From the NCBI GenBank assembly GCA_052379645.1, contig JBQSYU010000003.1: DNA of 64,000 bases; one strand, 5' to 3'. The stretch is from Arthrobacter_H sp030452125. Its GTDB lineage: Bacteria; Actinomycetota; Actinomycetes; Actinomycetales; Micrococcaceae. The notes beneath the pieces are model-generated. The model worked only from the letters and a program-made list of their open reading frames with translations, did no database searches and was not told where the DNA came from. The translations under genes and the position numbers were made by a program. Every line of letters begins with the position of its first letter. Positions within the stretch are counted from its first letter, which is position 1. Of this stretch, positions 16,079 to 24,685 are shown in pieces.

Positions 16079-16621
16079 ATGGTATGGGTGCTGGCTTTCA
16101 TTGTAGCGGTCCTTTTATTAGCAATTCTGGGAACCATGCGGGAAGTGGCCATCCTTCGCAGTGAATTGACTTCTTTTCGCGAATTGGTGACGATCCCACC
16201 GGAGCCCGAGTGGTTCAGGAAGGGGCGCATGCCACGCGAACTTGCAGACCTCCACGAATTCTATTCCCGCTCCGCACACGACATGCTCGTCGTCATGTTC
16301 GTTTCTAGCGGCTGCCCGGGCTGCCGAAAGCTAGTCGATGATCTGCTCCGGAAAGCCGATCTCAGCGGCAATAAGAATCTGCTCTTCGTCACAACGCCGA
16401 CGGCGCCCTCGGCTTCCGGCAATCCCGCCATGATGCAATCCATCGAACGTGCTGGCTGGACTCTTCACGCCGATGCGGGAAGCGACATTCTTTTCGCCGC
16501 TGGCGTCCACGGAACGCCCACTGCAATCGTCATGGACCGTCTAGAAGCAAAGGACTACGAGCCTGCCCCCGATGTGAATTGGGTTGTCCAGCAGCTAGCC
16601 CAAAAAGGAGAGTTGGTATGA
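16079..16621 (+). CDS. Membrane-anchored thioredoxin-like protein (MauD/TlpA-like)
   Basis: 180 residues. Residues 2-19 are one transmembrane anchor (VWVLAFIVAVLLLAILG), followed by an outward-facing domain with the redox pair C79 and C82 in SSGCPGC and a cis-proline loop (HGTPTAIVMD). This is the layout of MauD/TlpA-type extracytoplasmic thiol oxidoreductases. It overlaps the next gene by 4 bp and is followed by a MauE-like protein, so it probably makes or isomerises disulfides in the 12-Cys product. The ATG at 16079 has a clear ribosome site. Codon use is more AT-tolerant than in flanking core genes, which suggests transfer. Confidence 0.78.
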   Translation: MVWVLAFIVAVLLLAILGTMREVAILRSELTSFRELVTIPPEPEWFRKGRMPRELADLHEFYSRSAHDMLVVMFVSSGCPGCRKLVDDLLRKADLSGNKNLLFVTTPTAPSASGNPAMMQSIERAGWTLHADAGSDILFAAGVHGTPTAIVMDRLEAKDYEPAPDVNWVVQQLAQKGELV

Positions 16622-17001
16622 AAGGCACGGGGGAACGCCCATCCCCGCGGAGCGGGGGAATCGCTCTTGATCGGCGGTCATTCACGCGACTGACCGTCCT
16701 CGCGGCAGGAAGCATCGGCTCTCTGGTTGGGTTTGCCCCATCGGCCGCGGCAGCACCGCCCAGCGCCTGCGACTTCGGCACACAACGCCTCTATGGCTGC
16801 GACTGTCCAGGAAACTACCAGTACCCCTGCACATGCATCGGCTATTGCACGGACACAATAAGTGAGTGTCAGTTCGGGCCGAGATCAGTGGACTCGTGCA
16901 CGGTCTACAACACAAGCCCGAATCCCGATATTGGGGCGAAACCCCTCGGCAAGTGCGATCCCGTCCTCCAGACTGGATGGTGCTGCGGCGTTTACTGCTA
17001 G
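16618..17001 (+). CDS. Tat-exported 12-cysteine small protein
   Basis: 127 residues. The N-terminus has a twin-arginine signal (DRRSFTRLTVLAAG, hydrophobic core, then SAAAA before the predicted cut), so export is folded or cofactor-bearing. The mature part of about 80 residues has 12 cysteines, including CDC, PCTC, WCC and a cysteine at the very C-terminus. Methylamine dehydrogenase light chain is also Tat-exported with 12 half-cystines and needs MauD and MauE. Here, however, the mature chain contains one tryptophan, so a tryptophan tryptophylquinone cannot form in the usual way. Function unknown: candidates are a redox protein, a secreted enzyme subunit or a disulfide-rich toxin. Start codon overlaps the upstream stop (ATGA). 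Confidence 0.72.
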   Translation: MKGTGERPSPRSGGIALDRRSFTRLTVLAAGSIGSLVGFAPSAAAAPPSACDFGTQRLYGCDCPGNYQYPCTCIGYCTDTISECQFGPRSVDSCTVYNTSPNPDIGAKPLGKCDPVLQTGWCCGVYC

Positions 17002-17028
17002 TGATATCGAATGACCTAGGAGGTAGAG

Positions 17029-17277
17029 ATGACATGGCATGCAGGTTCTCCCGCGCAAGGCGTAGGGACAGCCAACCACAAAGACTTTTCCCCGCCTAAG
17101 CAGGAAAAGCGAGTTGAGAAGCTAACACTTCAGGCAGTGGCCTATGGGGAAAACCCCGCAGATATCGAGCTGCGTTGGTCATACAACGGCGAGTTTTCCC
17201 CGGCAACGCGAGAGGCTCTAGTCAAGGCCGTTTTACAAGGCATCCGCGCCGAATTTCGACGAGTATCTGGAGAGTGA
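17029..17277 (+). CDS. Small hypothetical protein of the 12-Cys operon
   Basis: 82 residues, not recognised. It has a strong ribosome site (GGAGG, 7 bp before the ATG). The first 30 residues are polar and likely disordered. The rest looks like a small alpha/beta domain (LTLQAVAYGENPADIELRWSY, then a helix REALVKAVLQGIRAEF). There is no signal peptide and no cysteine, so it stays in the cytoplasm. It sits between the 12-Cys gene and the mauE-like gene, and could be a chaperone, immunity or regulatory partner; this is only inference. Confidence 0.6.
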   Translation: MTWHAGSPAQGVGTANHKDFSPPKQEKRVEKLTLQAVAYGENPADIELRWSYNGEFSPATREALVKAVLQGIRAEFRRVSGE

Positions 17278-17280
17278 ACC

Positions 17281-17943
17281 GTGGACTCGCCGACAGTAGT
17301 CCAATTGGCCTCGGTGATTCTCGGTTTTCTCTGGCTCGTAAGTAGCAGCCTAAAAACCCTGTCCTTTGCCCAGTTTCGCGCGGACGTGGAGGCCCTGCTT
17401 GGTGGACATTCCGGTCGCTCCATCGGGGTCTTTGTGATCGGCATGGAGATCGCAGCCAGTGCCATGTTGTTTTTCGGCTTCTCGAAAGCGGGCGGCCCCT
17501 TTTCGGCGTCACTTGTGATCGCATTTACGGCCTCGTACATCCTCCGGGCAACTAGACTTCGTAACCTGCAGTGCGCCTGCTTCGGTTCACTATCAAAACC
17601 ATGGTTTCTAGCCAGGTTAGGCCGAACGGCGACGGTTGCAGCTGATTCGGCGGCTGGCGCGTGGGTCTTTGTGCGCAACAGCCTTTTCATTGTTCTCGCT
17701 GCAGCCGTATCAGGCTACCCGCCCCTGATTACGGCACTCCTGGTCTCGACGATTGCGACTTTAATGGTGGTCGCTACCTTGACCGAAACCTTGCTCGAAT
17801 TAAAGGACCGGAAAAAGATCCCCCACCCGGCGCTAAGCGACCTGCTGGCCCGCCGGAGGATAATCTTCGCTACCGATTGGTACTCCGGCGTATGGACATC
17901 TTGGATATCGTGTTTCGAGTCCAAGAAGTCGGTTGTTAACTAG
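17281..17943 (+). CDS. MauE/DoxX-like redox-associated membrane protein
   Basis: 220 residues with about four to five hydrophobic helices in the first 165, then a cytoplasmic tail. The CACFG motif at residues 98-102 is the hallmark C-x-C-F-G of MauE proteins, a DoxX-type quinone-linked membrane partner thought to reoxidise or feed disulfide-forming thioredoxins. The GTG start is 3 bp after the previous stop with GGAGAG as ribosome site. It completes the MauD-like/substrate/MauE-like set. The tail of about 50 residues after the last helix is unusual for MauE and ends without a domain I recognise. Confidence 0.75.
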   Translation: MDSPTVVQLASVILGFLWLVSSSLKTLSFAQFRADVEALLGGHSGRSIGVFVIGMEIAASAMLFFGFSKAGGPFSASLVIAFTASYILRATRLRNLQCACFGSLSKPWFLARLGRTATVAADSAAGAWVFVRNSLFIVLAAAVSGYPPLITALLVSTIATLMVVATLTETLLELKDRKKIPHPALSDLLARRRIIFATDWYSGVWTSWISCFESKKSVVN

Positions 17944-18676
17944 ACCTCATCGCCTAAAGTCACTTGGCCTGGGACAACGCGGCAGAACGTCTCGGAGCCT
18001 TCCACCGGCTCGTAATTTGACAGCGGATGATTGCGGCCTTGATCCAGAAGAGCAGAGTAGCCTCACACCACGTGTTAGGGATGGCTGGCCGAGAATGCTC
18101 ACCAGAGGTCGGTGATAGGAGACGCCGTACCTGAGACGACGTCGCCCCCTTGTGCGTGCGAGTCCATCCAAGACGATATCCGCTGAAGGTTCCCCTAGCA
18201 GGCGCCGAGAGCGCCATTTACCGCTAAGAATTCGCCGCCACTTATCGTTGCGATTCACAGGCTTGGCGCTCTCGGTAACTCCTATTTCGAGCGGTCGTTT
18301 CCGGTGGAGGACCCCCTATCGGGACGGTTCAAATTGTCAATTCGGACAGATCCCCAAACGGGACGATGCAGCTCCGTCGACGACGAAAAGCACTCTTTCC
18401 CGTTCGCTACCGCGATACCGGAGCACCAAAATTCGACAGTGAACTACGACTGTTAGTGGGTAATGGAAGTCCTTCTTTAACCCAAAAATGGCGGTTACCG
18501 CCGTAGCTCCGCGGCCTGTAAAGATCGGTTTTGAGCCGGGCCTTTTCAGCGTAGTCGAGGCCGGAGTCCTCAACGTCTTGAAGTTTTGACATCCAATGCA
18601 ACGATCCGAGCTGTCAGTAAGCCCCAGGGTGGGCGTGGTCCGTGAGAACCACGCCCACCCTAGGGCTCACCACCTG
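17944..18676. other. Gene-poor stretch after the MauE-like gene
   Basis: About 730 bases with many stops in all frames and no frame with a credible start and ribosome site. A 59-codon minus-strand frame from the ATG near 18592 (start MSKLQDVEDSGLDYAEKARL) has plausible composition and could be a remnant, but I would not call it. The region ends in the hairpin at 18620. Its lower GC suggests acquired, decayed DNA. Confidence 0.5.
18620..18667. terminator. Strong hairpin downstream of the TetR gene
   Basis: GGGTGGGCGTGGT pairs perfectly with ACCACGCCCACCC, with an outer AGCCC/GGGCT. It lies just after the stop of the minus-strand TetR gene. There is no long U-run, as is common in high-GC actinobacterial terminators. 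Confidence 0.7.
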
Positions 18677-19243
18677 CTATGAGATTGGATATCGCTGAAG
18701 TATCTCCCAGAGGGCCCGGTGTCGGGCCTCGTAATTCTCTGGTGAATTGTAGATAAGTTCTACCTGCAGGCTGTCGACGATGCCAAGGTATGCATCTACT
18801 AGCGTTGTGGCATTGCGCGGGTCGAGACTTCTGGGCAGAGCTGCTATGAACAGTGATCTTAGGTCAGCCTCAAAGAGTCGGTACTTGGTGATCACTTCCT
18901 CGCGGAGCGCGAGCGGCGGAGCATAGACGGTGCGCAGCAAAAAACGGAAGTCCGCCGACGATGCGTATCTGGGGTGCAGGGCGTTTAGATACTCACCGCC
19001 GGGCAAAGGTACACCTGATTCTGCGGCGAAGGCATTGCTTGCAGCGAGACGTTCCTCCCGCAGGGCGATGTCCATGACCTCGTTGAAGAGCGCATCCTTG
19101 TTGGCAAAGTGGGCATAGAGGGAAGCCTTTCGCATCCCGGCCTGTTCCGCGATCACCGTGAGCGAGGACGCGTCATAACCGAATTCTGCGAAGTGGTCAA
19201 CAGCAACGGTGCAAATCTTCTTTGCCGATGGGGACAATGACAT
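18677..19243 (-). CDS. TetR-family regulator of the adjacent exporter
   Basis: 188 residues. The helix-turn-helix (SLTVIAEQAGMRKASLYAHFANKDALF) is of AcrR/TetR type, followed by a helical ligand-binding domain. It is downstream of the Bcr/CflA transporter on the same strand (37-bp gap), so both are probably one operon under the palindromic operator at 20539-20566, giving drug-inducible, self-limited expression. This is inferred from layout. Confidence 0.85.
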   Translation of the reverse strand: MSLSPSAKKICTVAVDHFAEFGYDASSLTVIAEQAGMRKASLYAHFANKDALFNEVMDIALREERLAASNAFAAESGVPLPGGEYLNALHPRYASSADFRFLLRTVYAPPLALREEVITKYRLFEADLRSLFIAALPRSLDPRNATTLVDAYLGIVDSLQVELIYNSPENYEARHRALWEILQRYPIS

Positions 19244-19280
19244 TGGGTGCTGATGCTCCGTATTCTTTGGTTCGAAACGA

Positions 19281-20501
19281 TTAGTGGCTGCCGAGATCGG
19301 TCACGGCAGGTGCTCGTTTGACGCTCACTGCCACGATAGCAATGGCAACCGCACCGACCACCATCAGGAATGCCAGCCAGGCCAGTGGCCCTGCTTCGAC
19401 CATTACTCCTGCGATGGGGGTAGCGGCCGAGGAGATGATGAGCTGGAATGCTCCTAGCAGGGCTGCGGTAGAACCCAGGGACGTGTGCTGGGAAGCCATG
19501 GCCAGTGCCATAAGTGTCGCTTCCGCGATACCAATGCCGAAAAGGGAAATGAACATGCCAATGACGATACCCGGTAGACCCATTCCCAACAGCGTCAGCA
19601 CGAAACCGACCGCGGCACCGAGCGCGACGATGATCGTCCCAGCCATTCCTAGTGCACCAGCACCGAATCGTGTCACGGTGCGCCCAGCGACAATGGCACC
19701 GAACATAACGGCAAGTCCTGTTCCTCCGAACACGAGCCCGAAGGTGTTGGCGTCAAGGTCAAAATGACCTTGGTAGATAAATGGTGCACCTCCGATGTAG
19801 CCAAAGAGGAAAAAGAACACCGCGGACAGCCCTAAGGCGGGAAGCAAGAATCCGGAATCCTTTGCGATTCGCTTGTAAGTGCTAAGCACCATTCCCAGCC
19901 GGAGGGAGGATCGGGTCTCCACCGGGAGGGTCTCACGCAGGTTGGCTGTCGAGTTGGCCAGTGCGATGGCAGCCAGACCTGCAAGAACCAGCAGCACTGC
20001 ACGCCAGCCAAAGTGCTGGTCAACGAACCCGCCAAGGGTCGGTGCAAGCACCGGCGCAAGGCCCTCGATTGTCATCAACAATGCGAAGAGCTGAGCGGCG
20101 CGCACTCCCTGAGCGGCATCTCGAACCATGCTCAAGGCCACGACGAGAGTCAGCGCCGCCGCGAGCCCTTGCAAGGTGCGAGCCGCTAGAAGGGTTCCCA
20201 TGGTTGGGCTGGCTGCCGCCCAGAGAGACGCCAGAAGAAATACCACTAGGGCGCCCAAGAGGGGCCGACGTCGTCCGAATGCATCGGTGAGTGGGCCAAA
20301 AATTAGTTGCCCCGCACCCATCGCCAGCAGGTAAACCGTGAGGGTCAACTGGCCTGACGCTGCGGTTCCGTTGAGTTGCTGGACGATGTCGGGCAGGGAG
20401 GCCAGGTACATGTCGGTGCCGGCAGGGCCCAGGATGGTTACCAGTGCTAGCGACACCGCGAACCACGCACCCACCTTCCGTTGGCGCTGAATAGTAGTCA
20501 C
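19281..20501 (-). CDS. Bcr/CflA-family multidrug efflux MFS transporter
   Basis: 406 residues with about 12 transmembrane helices. The motif GTDMYLASLPDIVQQLN in the first helix and GQLIFGPLTDAFGRRRPLL in loop 2-3 are diagnostic of the Bcr/CflA drug:proton antiporters (bicyclomycin, chloramphenicol, florfenicol exporters). The substrate cannot be read. Start is a GTG with GAGGAG 9 bp upstream. An operator lies about 40 bp before the start, and a TetR gene follows. Confidence 0.88.
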   Translation of the reverse strand: MTTIQRQRKVGAWFAVSLALVTILGPAGTDMYLASLPDIVQQLNGTAASGQLTLTVYLLAMGAGQLIFGPLTDAFGRRRPLLGALVVFLLASLWAAASPTMGTLLAARTLQGLAAALTLVVALSMVRDAAQGVRAAQLFALLMTIEGLAPVLAPTLGGFVDQHFGWRAVLLVLAGLAAIALANSTANLRETLPVETRSSLRLGMVLSTYKRIAKDSGFLLPALGLSAVFFFLFGYIGGAPFIYQGHFDLDANTFGLVFGGTGLAVMFGAIVAGRTVTRFGAGALGMAGTIIVALGAAVGFVLTLLGMGLPGIVIGMFISLFGIGIAEATLMALAMASQHTSLGSTAALLGAFQLIISSAATPIAGVMVEAGPLAWLAFLMVVGAVAIAIVAVSVKRAPAVTDLGSH

Positions 20502-20538
20502 TGTAGGGATCTCCTCAAAAGTCGAATGAACTCACTTA

Positions 20539-20566
20539 CTTGCCTACCTACCGATAGGTAGGCAAG
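20539..20566. promoter_or_regulatory. Perfect TetR operator before the Bcr/CflA gene
   Basis: Arms CTTGCCTACCTA and TAGGTAGGCAAG are exact inverted repeats around CCGA (28 bp). The inner TACCTACCGATAGGTA resembles TetR/AcrR-class operators. It is placed where it would block transcription of the transporter-TetR operon. Confidence 0.8.
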
Positions 20567-21032
20567 CAACTCTATTCCACCACGGAAGTCATTTGTGAGC
20601 AATCCAGACGGAGCGTGACTGGTGTCACGCTCCCCACTCGATGGGTATAAGAGAGCTCTGAGGGAGTATGCGGAGGAGCTTCCGAGCACACTTCCGGCCG
20701 GCCTGTGAGGAAAACTGTCGTGGGGAATACCCAATGCGGAGGTATCTGCTGTCCCGTTTAGCGTTCCCCTCTGGACACCCCATCAACGTCGGAGCTGACA
20801 TTGCTTTGCGCGATCCGGCCGGCCGTCGCCGGACCCGCTTGAGGGCACGGGGCCGCCGTCCCGAGGTCTTAGGACACTCCGCGCAATCGACTTTGGAAAA
20901 CGATGAGCCCCTTATGCTTGCGCCGAGCCGCAGACAGGAATGCAGCTCTCTAGGCCGTAGCTCAAGGTCATGAAGCATTTGTAGACTAGCCCCACAGGCG
21001 GTATCAAGTGGGAAGAAGGGCTGGGAGTAACC
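20567..21032. other. No gene recognised
   Basis: Between the exporter operator and the next gene I see no frame with coding features and no RNA gene. A 101-codon plus-strand frame (20668-20973) has a highly basic, low-complexity composition without a ribosome site and was not called. Confidence 0.4.
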
Positions 21033-21431
21033 ATGGAACGAAAAACCACTAACCCAAGGCTAAGGGTTCTAGTCGGTACCTTGGTGGGATCCGCTGCCCT
21101 TGCTCTGTTCAGCACTTGGATACCAGCAATCATTGTCGGGATCGTCATTGCCCTTGTCGCTGTCGCTTTATCGGTTCAGATTGCGGTTGTTGCAAGAACC
21201 GTGTCACGGGACTCTGGTGCGGTCCACGCTGGCCCGACTATCCTGGGCACTGCTTGGGTTTCAGCCACGGCTTGTGTGCTCCAGATCGCGTGGTCTTCGT
21301 ACCAGCTCTTGGCCAACGGTATAGTTCTGGCTGCCGTTTCTGTCTTTGCTGGATTGATCCTTGCGACGGTTCCCCTGAGCGCGCTGAAGAGTATGCCCAG
21401 AAGAGACCGTCATCCGGTCGGAACAAACTGA
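21033..21431 (+). CDS. Small integral membrane protein, unknown
   Basis: 132 residues with four likely transmembrane helices (VLVGTLVGSAALALFSTW; IIVGIVIALVAVALSVQIAVV; GTAWVSATACVLQIAWSSY; GIVLAAVSVFAGLILATV). The N-terminus is basic (MERKTTNPRLR), so it probably faces the cytoplasm. A GGGAG ribosome site precedes the ATG. No family is recognised and no neighbour shares its strand within a plausible operon. Confidence 0.55.
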   Translation: MERKTTNPRLRVLVGTLVGSAALALFSTWIPAIIVGIVIALVAVALSVQIAVVARTVSRDSGAVHAGPTILGTAWVSATACVLQIAWSSYQLLANGIVLAAVSVFAGLILATVPLSALKSMPRRDRHPVGTN

Positions 21432-21527
21432 TCCTTGCTGCTCGCCCGCTGGGAATTCGTGTATTGGACGACAAGCAGCTGAATCGAAATTGTTGGACGT
21501 GTGGCGCCCGCGAGCACCATCCCGCAG

Positions 21528-21543
21528 TGGGTTCCACTTGCGG
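21528..21543. repeat. 16-bp direct repeat, copy 1
   Basis: TGGGTTCCACTTGCGG, identical to the copy at 23694-23709. Here it is the 3' half of an imperfect hairpin with the upstream CCCGCAGTGG. The two copies bracket a 2.2-kb segment with a phosphotransferase and a VOC gene. Confidence 0.55.
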
Positions 21544-21725
21544 GCATTGATATGTTCAAACCAAAGTCGATCTGCCCTAGACACACCCCCTCGGGTGGAT
21601 TTCCGCACGGATCATCCTCAGACCCGATGGGTAAGGCAACTCTCTTCCCCGTCGAGGGTGTAGAGAAGGATCGAGGTAGCGCCACTGAATCGGCGCTTAA
21701 ACGGATATGCCAAAATGAGAGCCCT

Positions 21726-22700
21726 ATGAAAGAGCCCTCTGCAAATATCCACCCACTGGACCAAGATCGCGACCAGATCAGCGCAGCCTTCGTCCAGGAT
21801 TTGGCCGCTGAAGTCGCAACCCGCTACGGCGGCACACTCACGCGGATGCAGCGAGCAAACGGATCCTCAAACGCGACATGGGTCGGTGACGGCATCGCCG
21901 TACGAATCGCGCATACACCCGTCGACATGGCTCGAGAGGTTGCGCTCGTGCGGGCTCTGCCGCGAGAGGTCGGACACCCAGAGATCCTCGGCGAGGGCAC
22001 TATCGCAGGCCACGGCTGGATCGTGAGTGCAGAGATCCCCGGTCAGAATCTCCAAGAGGCATGGCCTACACTGACGCCTGCTGAGCAGGAATCAGCAGTG
22101 CGTCAGCTGTGGGCCCGCGCCCACAGCGTGCACGACTCGAGCCCGTACCTCAGGACGCTTGTCGCGTCGCACGGTGGTTTCGTGCCAGCAACGATTGACG
22201 CTGCCACCGCGTCGGCTAAACACGCCGAAGTCGCGCTGGGACTGTCCAGCGCCCAGCAGGCGCAGCTCCACGAAGTCATCGAGGACTACTTCCGGGCTGC
22301 ACCCTTAGTAGAGCAAACCGTCAACCATGGCGACCTCGCGCTGATGAATGCCTTATGGGACGGTGAAGTCGTCGCCCTGCTGGACTTTGAGTTCGCCGTG
22401 CTCGCTCCGATCGAGATCGACCTGTGCCGGCTGGTCTACGAGGCCCGCATATCCGAGGAGGGCCATTGCGTTGATTCGGCGGCAGGCAACGCGGCGGTTG
22501 AGATTGCCGCTCGTCATATGGATCTGATTCATGGTCGTACGCTTATCCGTGGCGCAGCGATTCTCGACCAGCTCCGTGACCTTGAGATCTGGCTGGCCCT
22601 TGGCAGCGACGAGGAACGACTCCAGAACTGGCGACCGGACCGCCTGCTCACCGCCCTGCTTGAAGACGAGGGCGGCTATCTCGCCCCCCTGCTCAGGTAG
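21726..22700 (+). CDS. Aminoglycoside phosphotransferase-like kinase
   Basis: 324 residues. APH/choline-kinase fold: N-lobe with glycine-containing strand and VAVRIAHTP, catalytic loop NHGDLALMNALWDGE, and metal-binding DFEFAVLAP. In true aminoglycoside kinases the catalytic HGD is followed by H/P-x-N; here HGDLALMN keeps the pattern. The substrate is not clear: such island genes may phosphorylate antibiotics or small metabolites. The ATG at 21726 is preceded by a short GAGAG tract. It lies between the two 16-bp direct repeats. Confidence 0.72.
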   Translation: MKEPSANIHPLDQDRDQISAAFVQDLAAEVATRYGGTLTRMQRANGSSNATWVGDGIAVRIAHTPVDMAREVALVRALPREVGHPEILGEGTIAGHGWIVSAEIPGQNLQEAWPTLTPAEQESAVRQLWARAHSVHDSSPYLRTLVASHGGFVPATIDAATASAKHAEVALGLSSAQQAQLHEVIEDYFRAAPLVEQTVNHGDLALMNALWDGEVVALLDFEFAVLAPIEIDLCRLVYEARISEEGHCVDSAAGNAAVEIAARHMDLIHGRTLIRGAAILDQLRDLEIWLALGSDEERLQNWRPDRLLTALLEDEGGYLAPLLR

Positions 22701-22990
22701 CCCGAGCTCCCACGATGCGGTGAACAGCATCGATTCGATGAGCGCAGAACGGCCTTAACCACCCCACGAAGGCTGCGGGCGGAGGTGTGACCGTTACCAC
22801 GACCCTCATTCTCCGCAACAGAGACCGCTTCGCTGATCCTTGACCTCAATGCCACCGTGAGGAGAAGTATCGGTCACAGAACACGACCAAAGAGCGCCAA
22901 GCTCCACACATATGCACGGGACACCTCGGCCGATGTCCGGTGGAGGTTCGGCTATTGAGGCGCAGGAGGCGAGGATTCGAAGAGTCGAAT

Positions 22991-23173
22991 TCACTCCTTG
23001 TTGTTGCGGCGTTCCTTGGACGCCTGAAGGAAGCGTTCTTGGTAGGCAGAATAGGCCTCTGCATGGCGAGCGTGTTCCTCAGGTGTGGTCGAAGGAGGGA
23101 GCTCAACCGGGGGCATGTAGCGGTCAATAGCCTCGATTTTGAGCGGATACCCGAACTTGTCTTTCATCGCCAT
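22991..23173 (-). CDS. Small hypothetical protein
   Basis: 60 residues, not recognised. Composition is protein-like (MKDKFGYPLKIEAIDRYMPP, then an acidic/aromatic helix EEHARHAEAYSAYQERF and a basic C-terminal tail). There are two possible ATG starts (23173, 23167), neither with a clear ribosome site. It is the only reasonable frame in the 560 bases between the phosphotransferase and the VOC gene. Confidence 0.4.
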   Translation of the reverse strand: MAMKDKFGYPLKIEAIDRYMPPVELPPSTTPEEHARHAEAYSAYQERFLQASKERRNNKE

Positions 23174-23264
23174 TCAACAACGATAGGCCTTATTCAACAC
23201 GGGAACAGTTGCCTCCCATGGGGTTCCGCTTGTGGCGTCACTCCACTCAACCTACGGTTATGGA

Positions 23265-23660
23265 ATGCTTGTTGTTGGGTCCATAGTCATTCGTGTGAGC
23301 GACCTGCAAAAACAGATTCAATTTTGGTCTGATGCTCTCAATTACGCTGTGCGTGAGCCGATTGATGATGACTTCGCACTGTTATTCGCCACCGATGGAA
23401 CTGGTCCGAATGTCTCCCTCGACGCGCACCGCTCTGAGCGGATATTGCCACCGCGCATGCATCTGGACTTGTACGCAGAGGACCAAGCGGCTGAAGTTCA
23501 CCGACTGACGACTCTCGGTGCCACCAAGGTGGATTGGGGTCGATGCCCCGACGATGCAGATTACGTCATCATGCAAGACCCCGAGGGAAACCGGTTCTGC
23601 GTCATTGAGGCGGCCGAGTGGTCGGGCTGGAGAAGTTGGCGGACAACAGCCGCTAGCTGA
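23265..23660 (+). CDS. VOC-family (glyoxalase/bleomycin-resistance fold) protein
   Basis: 131 residues. Typical start VGSIVIRVSDLQKQIQFWSDALNY, then LHLDLYAEDQAAEVHRLTTLGATKV and DPEGNRFCVIE at the C-terminus. This spans one full VOC domain of two beta-alpha-beta-beta-beta units; the pattern fits metal-dependent or antibiotic-binding members. The start at 23265 is preceded by TTGTGG-17-TACGGT ending 6 bp before ATG, so the message is probably leaderless. Confidence 0.82.
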   Translation: MLVVGSIVIRVSDLQKQIQFWSDALNYAVREPIDDDFALLFATDGTGPNVSLDAHRSERILPPRMHLDLYAEDQAAEVHRLTTLGATKVDWGRCPDDADYVIMQDPEGNRFCVIEAAEWSGWRSWRTTAAS

Positions 23661-23693
23661 GAGCCGCGGTCATCCCACTCCGGGACGCCCGTT

Positions 23694-23709
23694 TGGGTTC
23701 CACTTGCGG
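23694..23709. repeat. 16-bp direct repeat, copy 2
   Basis: Exact second copy of TGGGTTCCACTTGCGG (first at 21528-21543), just after the VOC gene. Here the upstream hairpin partner is degenerate. Confidence 0.55.
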
Positions 23710-23745
23710 AAAATCCGGATACGCCGTTGACCGTAAACAGACAGG

Positions 23746-24685
23746 CTAATGGACCCCGTTCAGGGCATCGCGGATTGCGGCAGCAACCCGCTCAGGCATC
23801 CCGGCCAGGTCGAGCGGAGCCCGACCTGCCACTTGGTGCGGGACGAAGTGCTGCCACCCGAGGTCAAAACAGAGCAACGCCCGCAAGTCGGCCCGCCGAT
23901 CCACCCGTACGCCCGCAGCACGCTCGTACATCGTCAAATAGGCACCAGCCGTCTCGGCGTCAAACAATACGGCCAGATTGAGCCTGCAGTGGCCGACGTC
24001 GCTGCCCCGGTTGCCGGTCGCCGCGTCGGGCCAGTCCACAACGCCGGTGAGTCGCCTGTCATCCCACAACACATTGAAGTGCTGGTAGTCGCCGTGCGCA
24101 AAGACCGTTTCGCCGCCCAGCGGTCCCGACGCAGCCTCGCGGGCCGCATCGCGCAGACCACGGTCAGACAACCAGTCCAGTGGGGCGGTGGCGCCCGCCG
24201 TAGCGGTCCGGCACGGGCACAGGCTCGCCGTCACCGTTCCCGGCGTCCGCGGAGGTTCGTGGCCGGTCGGGTACGGCGTGGATCGCCGCCTGAGTGGTCG
24301 CGAGTTGGCCCAGCCAGGAACGCATGTCTGCCGGAGCCAGGTCCGGCTGCCCGGTCAAGGCGGACGTGAGTGTGCAGGGCACCCCGGTCTCGACGCCGTC
24401 CGCGTCCATTGCGAGGAGTTGAGGTGCAGGCACCCCGTGACCACGTATCGCCGTCAGCGCGGACGCTTCGCGTGTTACCTGGGCCTCAGCCTCGTCATCG
24501 AACTGCCAGCGGCGCAGCACCACATCCCGGGCTCCACTCGGAGCCTCGACAGTGATTCGGTCCATGTCTGCGGTGACTCCGCCCTGCAGGCGCGCGACGG
24601 CGGTTACCCGGGCATGCGCATGCACATGGCGCCGAACCCACTCCAAGACCTCTCGCGCCGGAGGCTCGTACTGGCGGGGCATCAC
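23746..24685 (-). pseudogene. Aminoglycoside phosphotransferase-like gene broken by a frameshift
   Basis: Two minus-strand frames make one APH protein. The N-lobe (24685 to 24164) has ARLQGGVTADMDRITVEAP and RDVVLRRW. The C-lobe (24234 to 23746) has the catalytic loop AHGDYQHFNVLWDD and VVDWPDAATGNRGSDV. The shift lies in the GC-rich overlap at about 24164-24260. Both halves keep normal codon use, so the break is recent, or is a sequencing error; the overlap is too long to look like programmed slippage. If intact it would be about 305 residues. Confidence 0.7.

Noticed and set aside
22970..23000. tRNA-like GATTCGAAGAGTCGAATTC
   Set aside because: It is a short palindrome without acceptor, D or anticodon arms. 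No tRNA or rRNA gene was recognised in the window.
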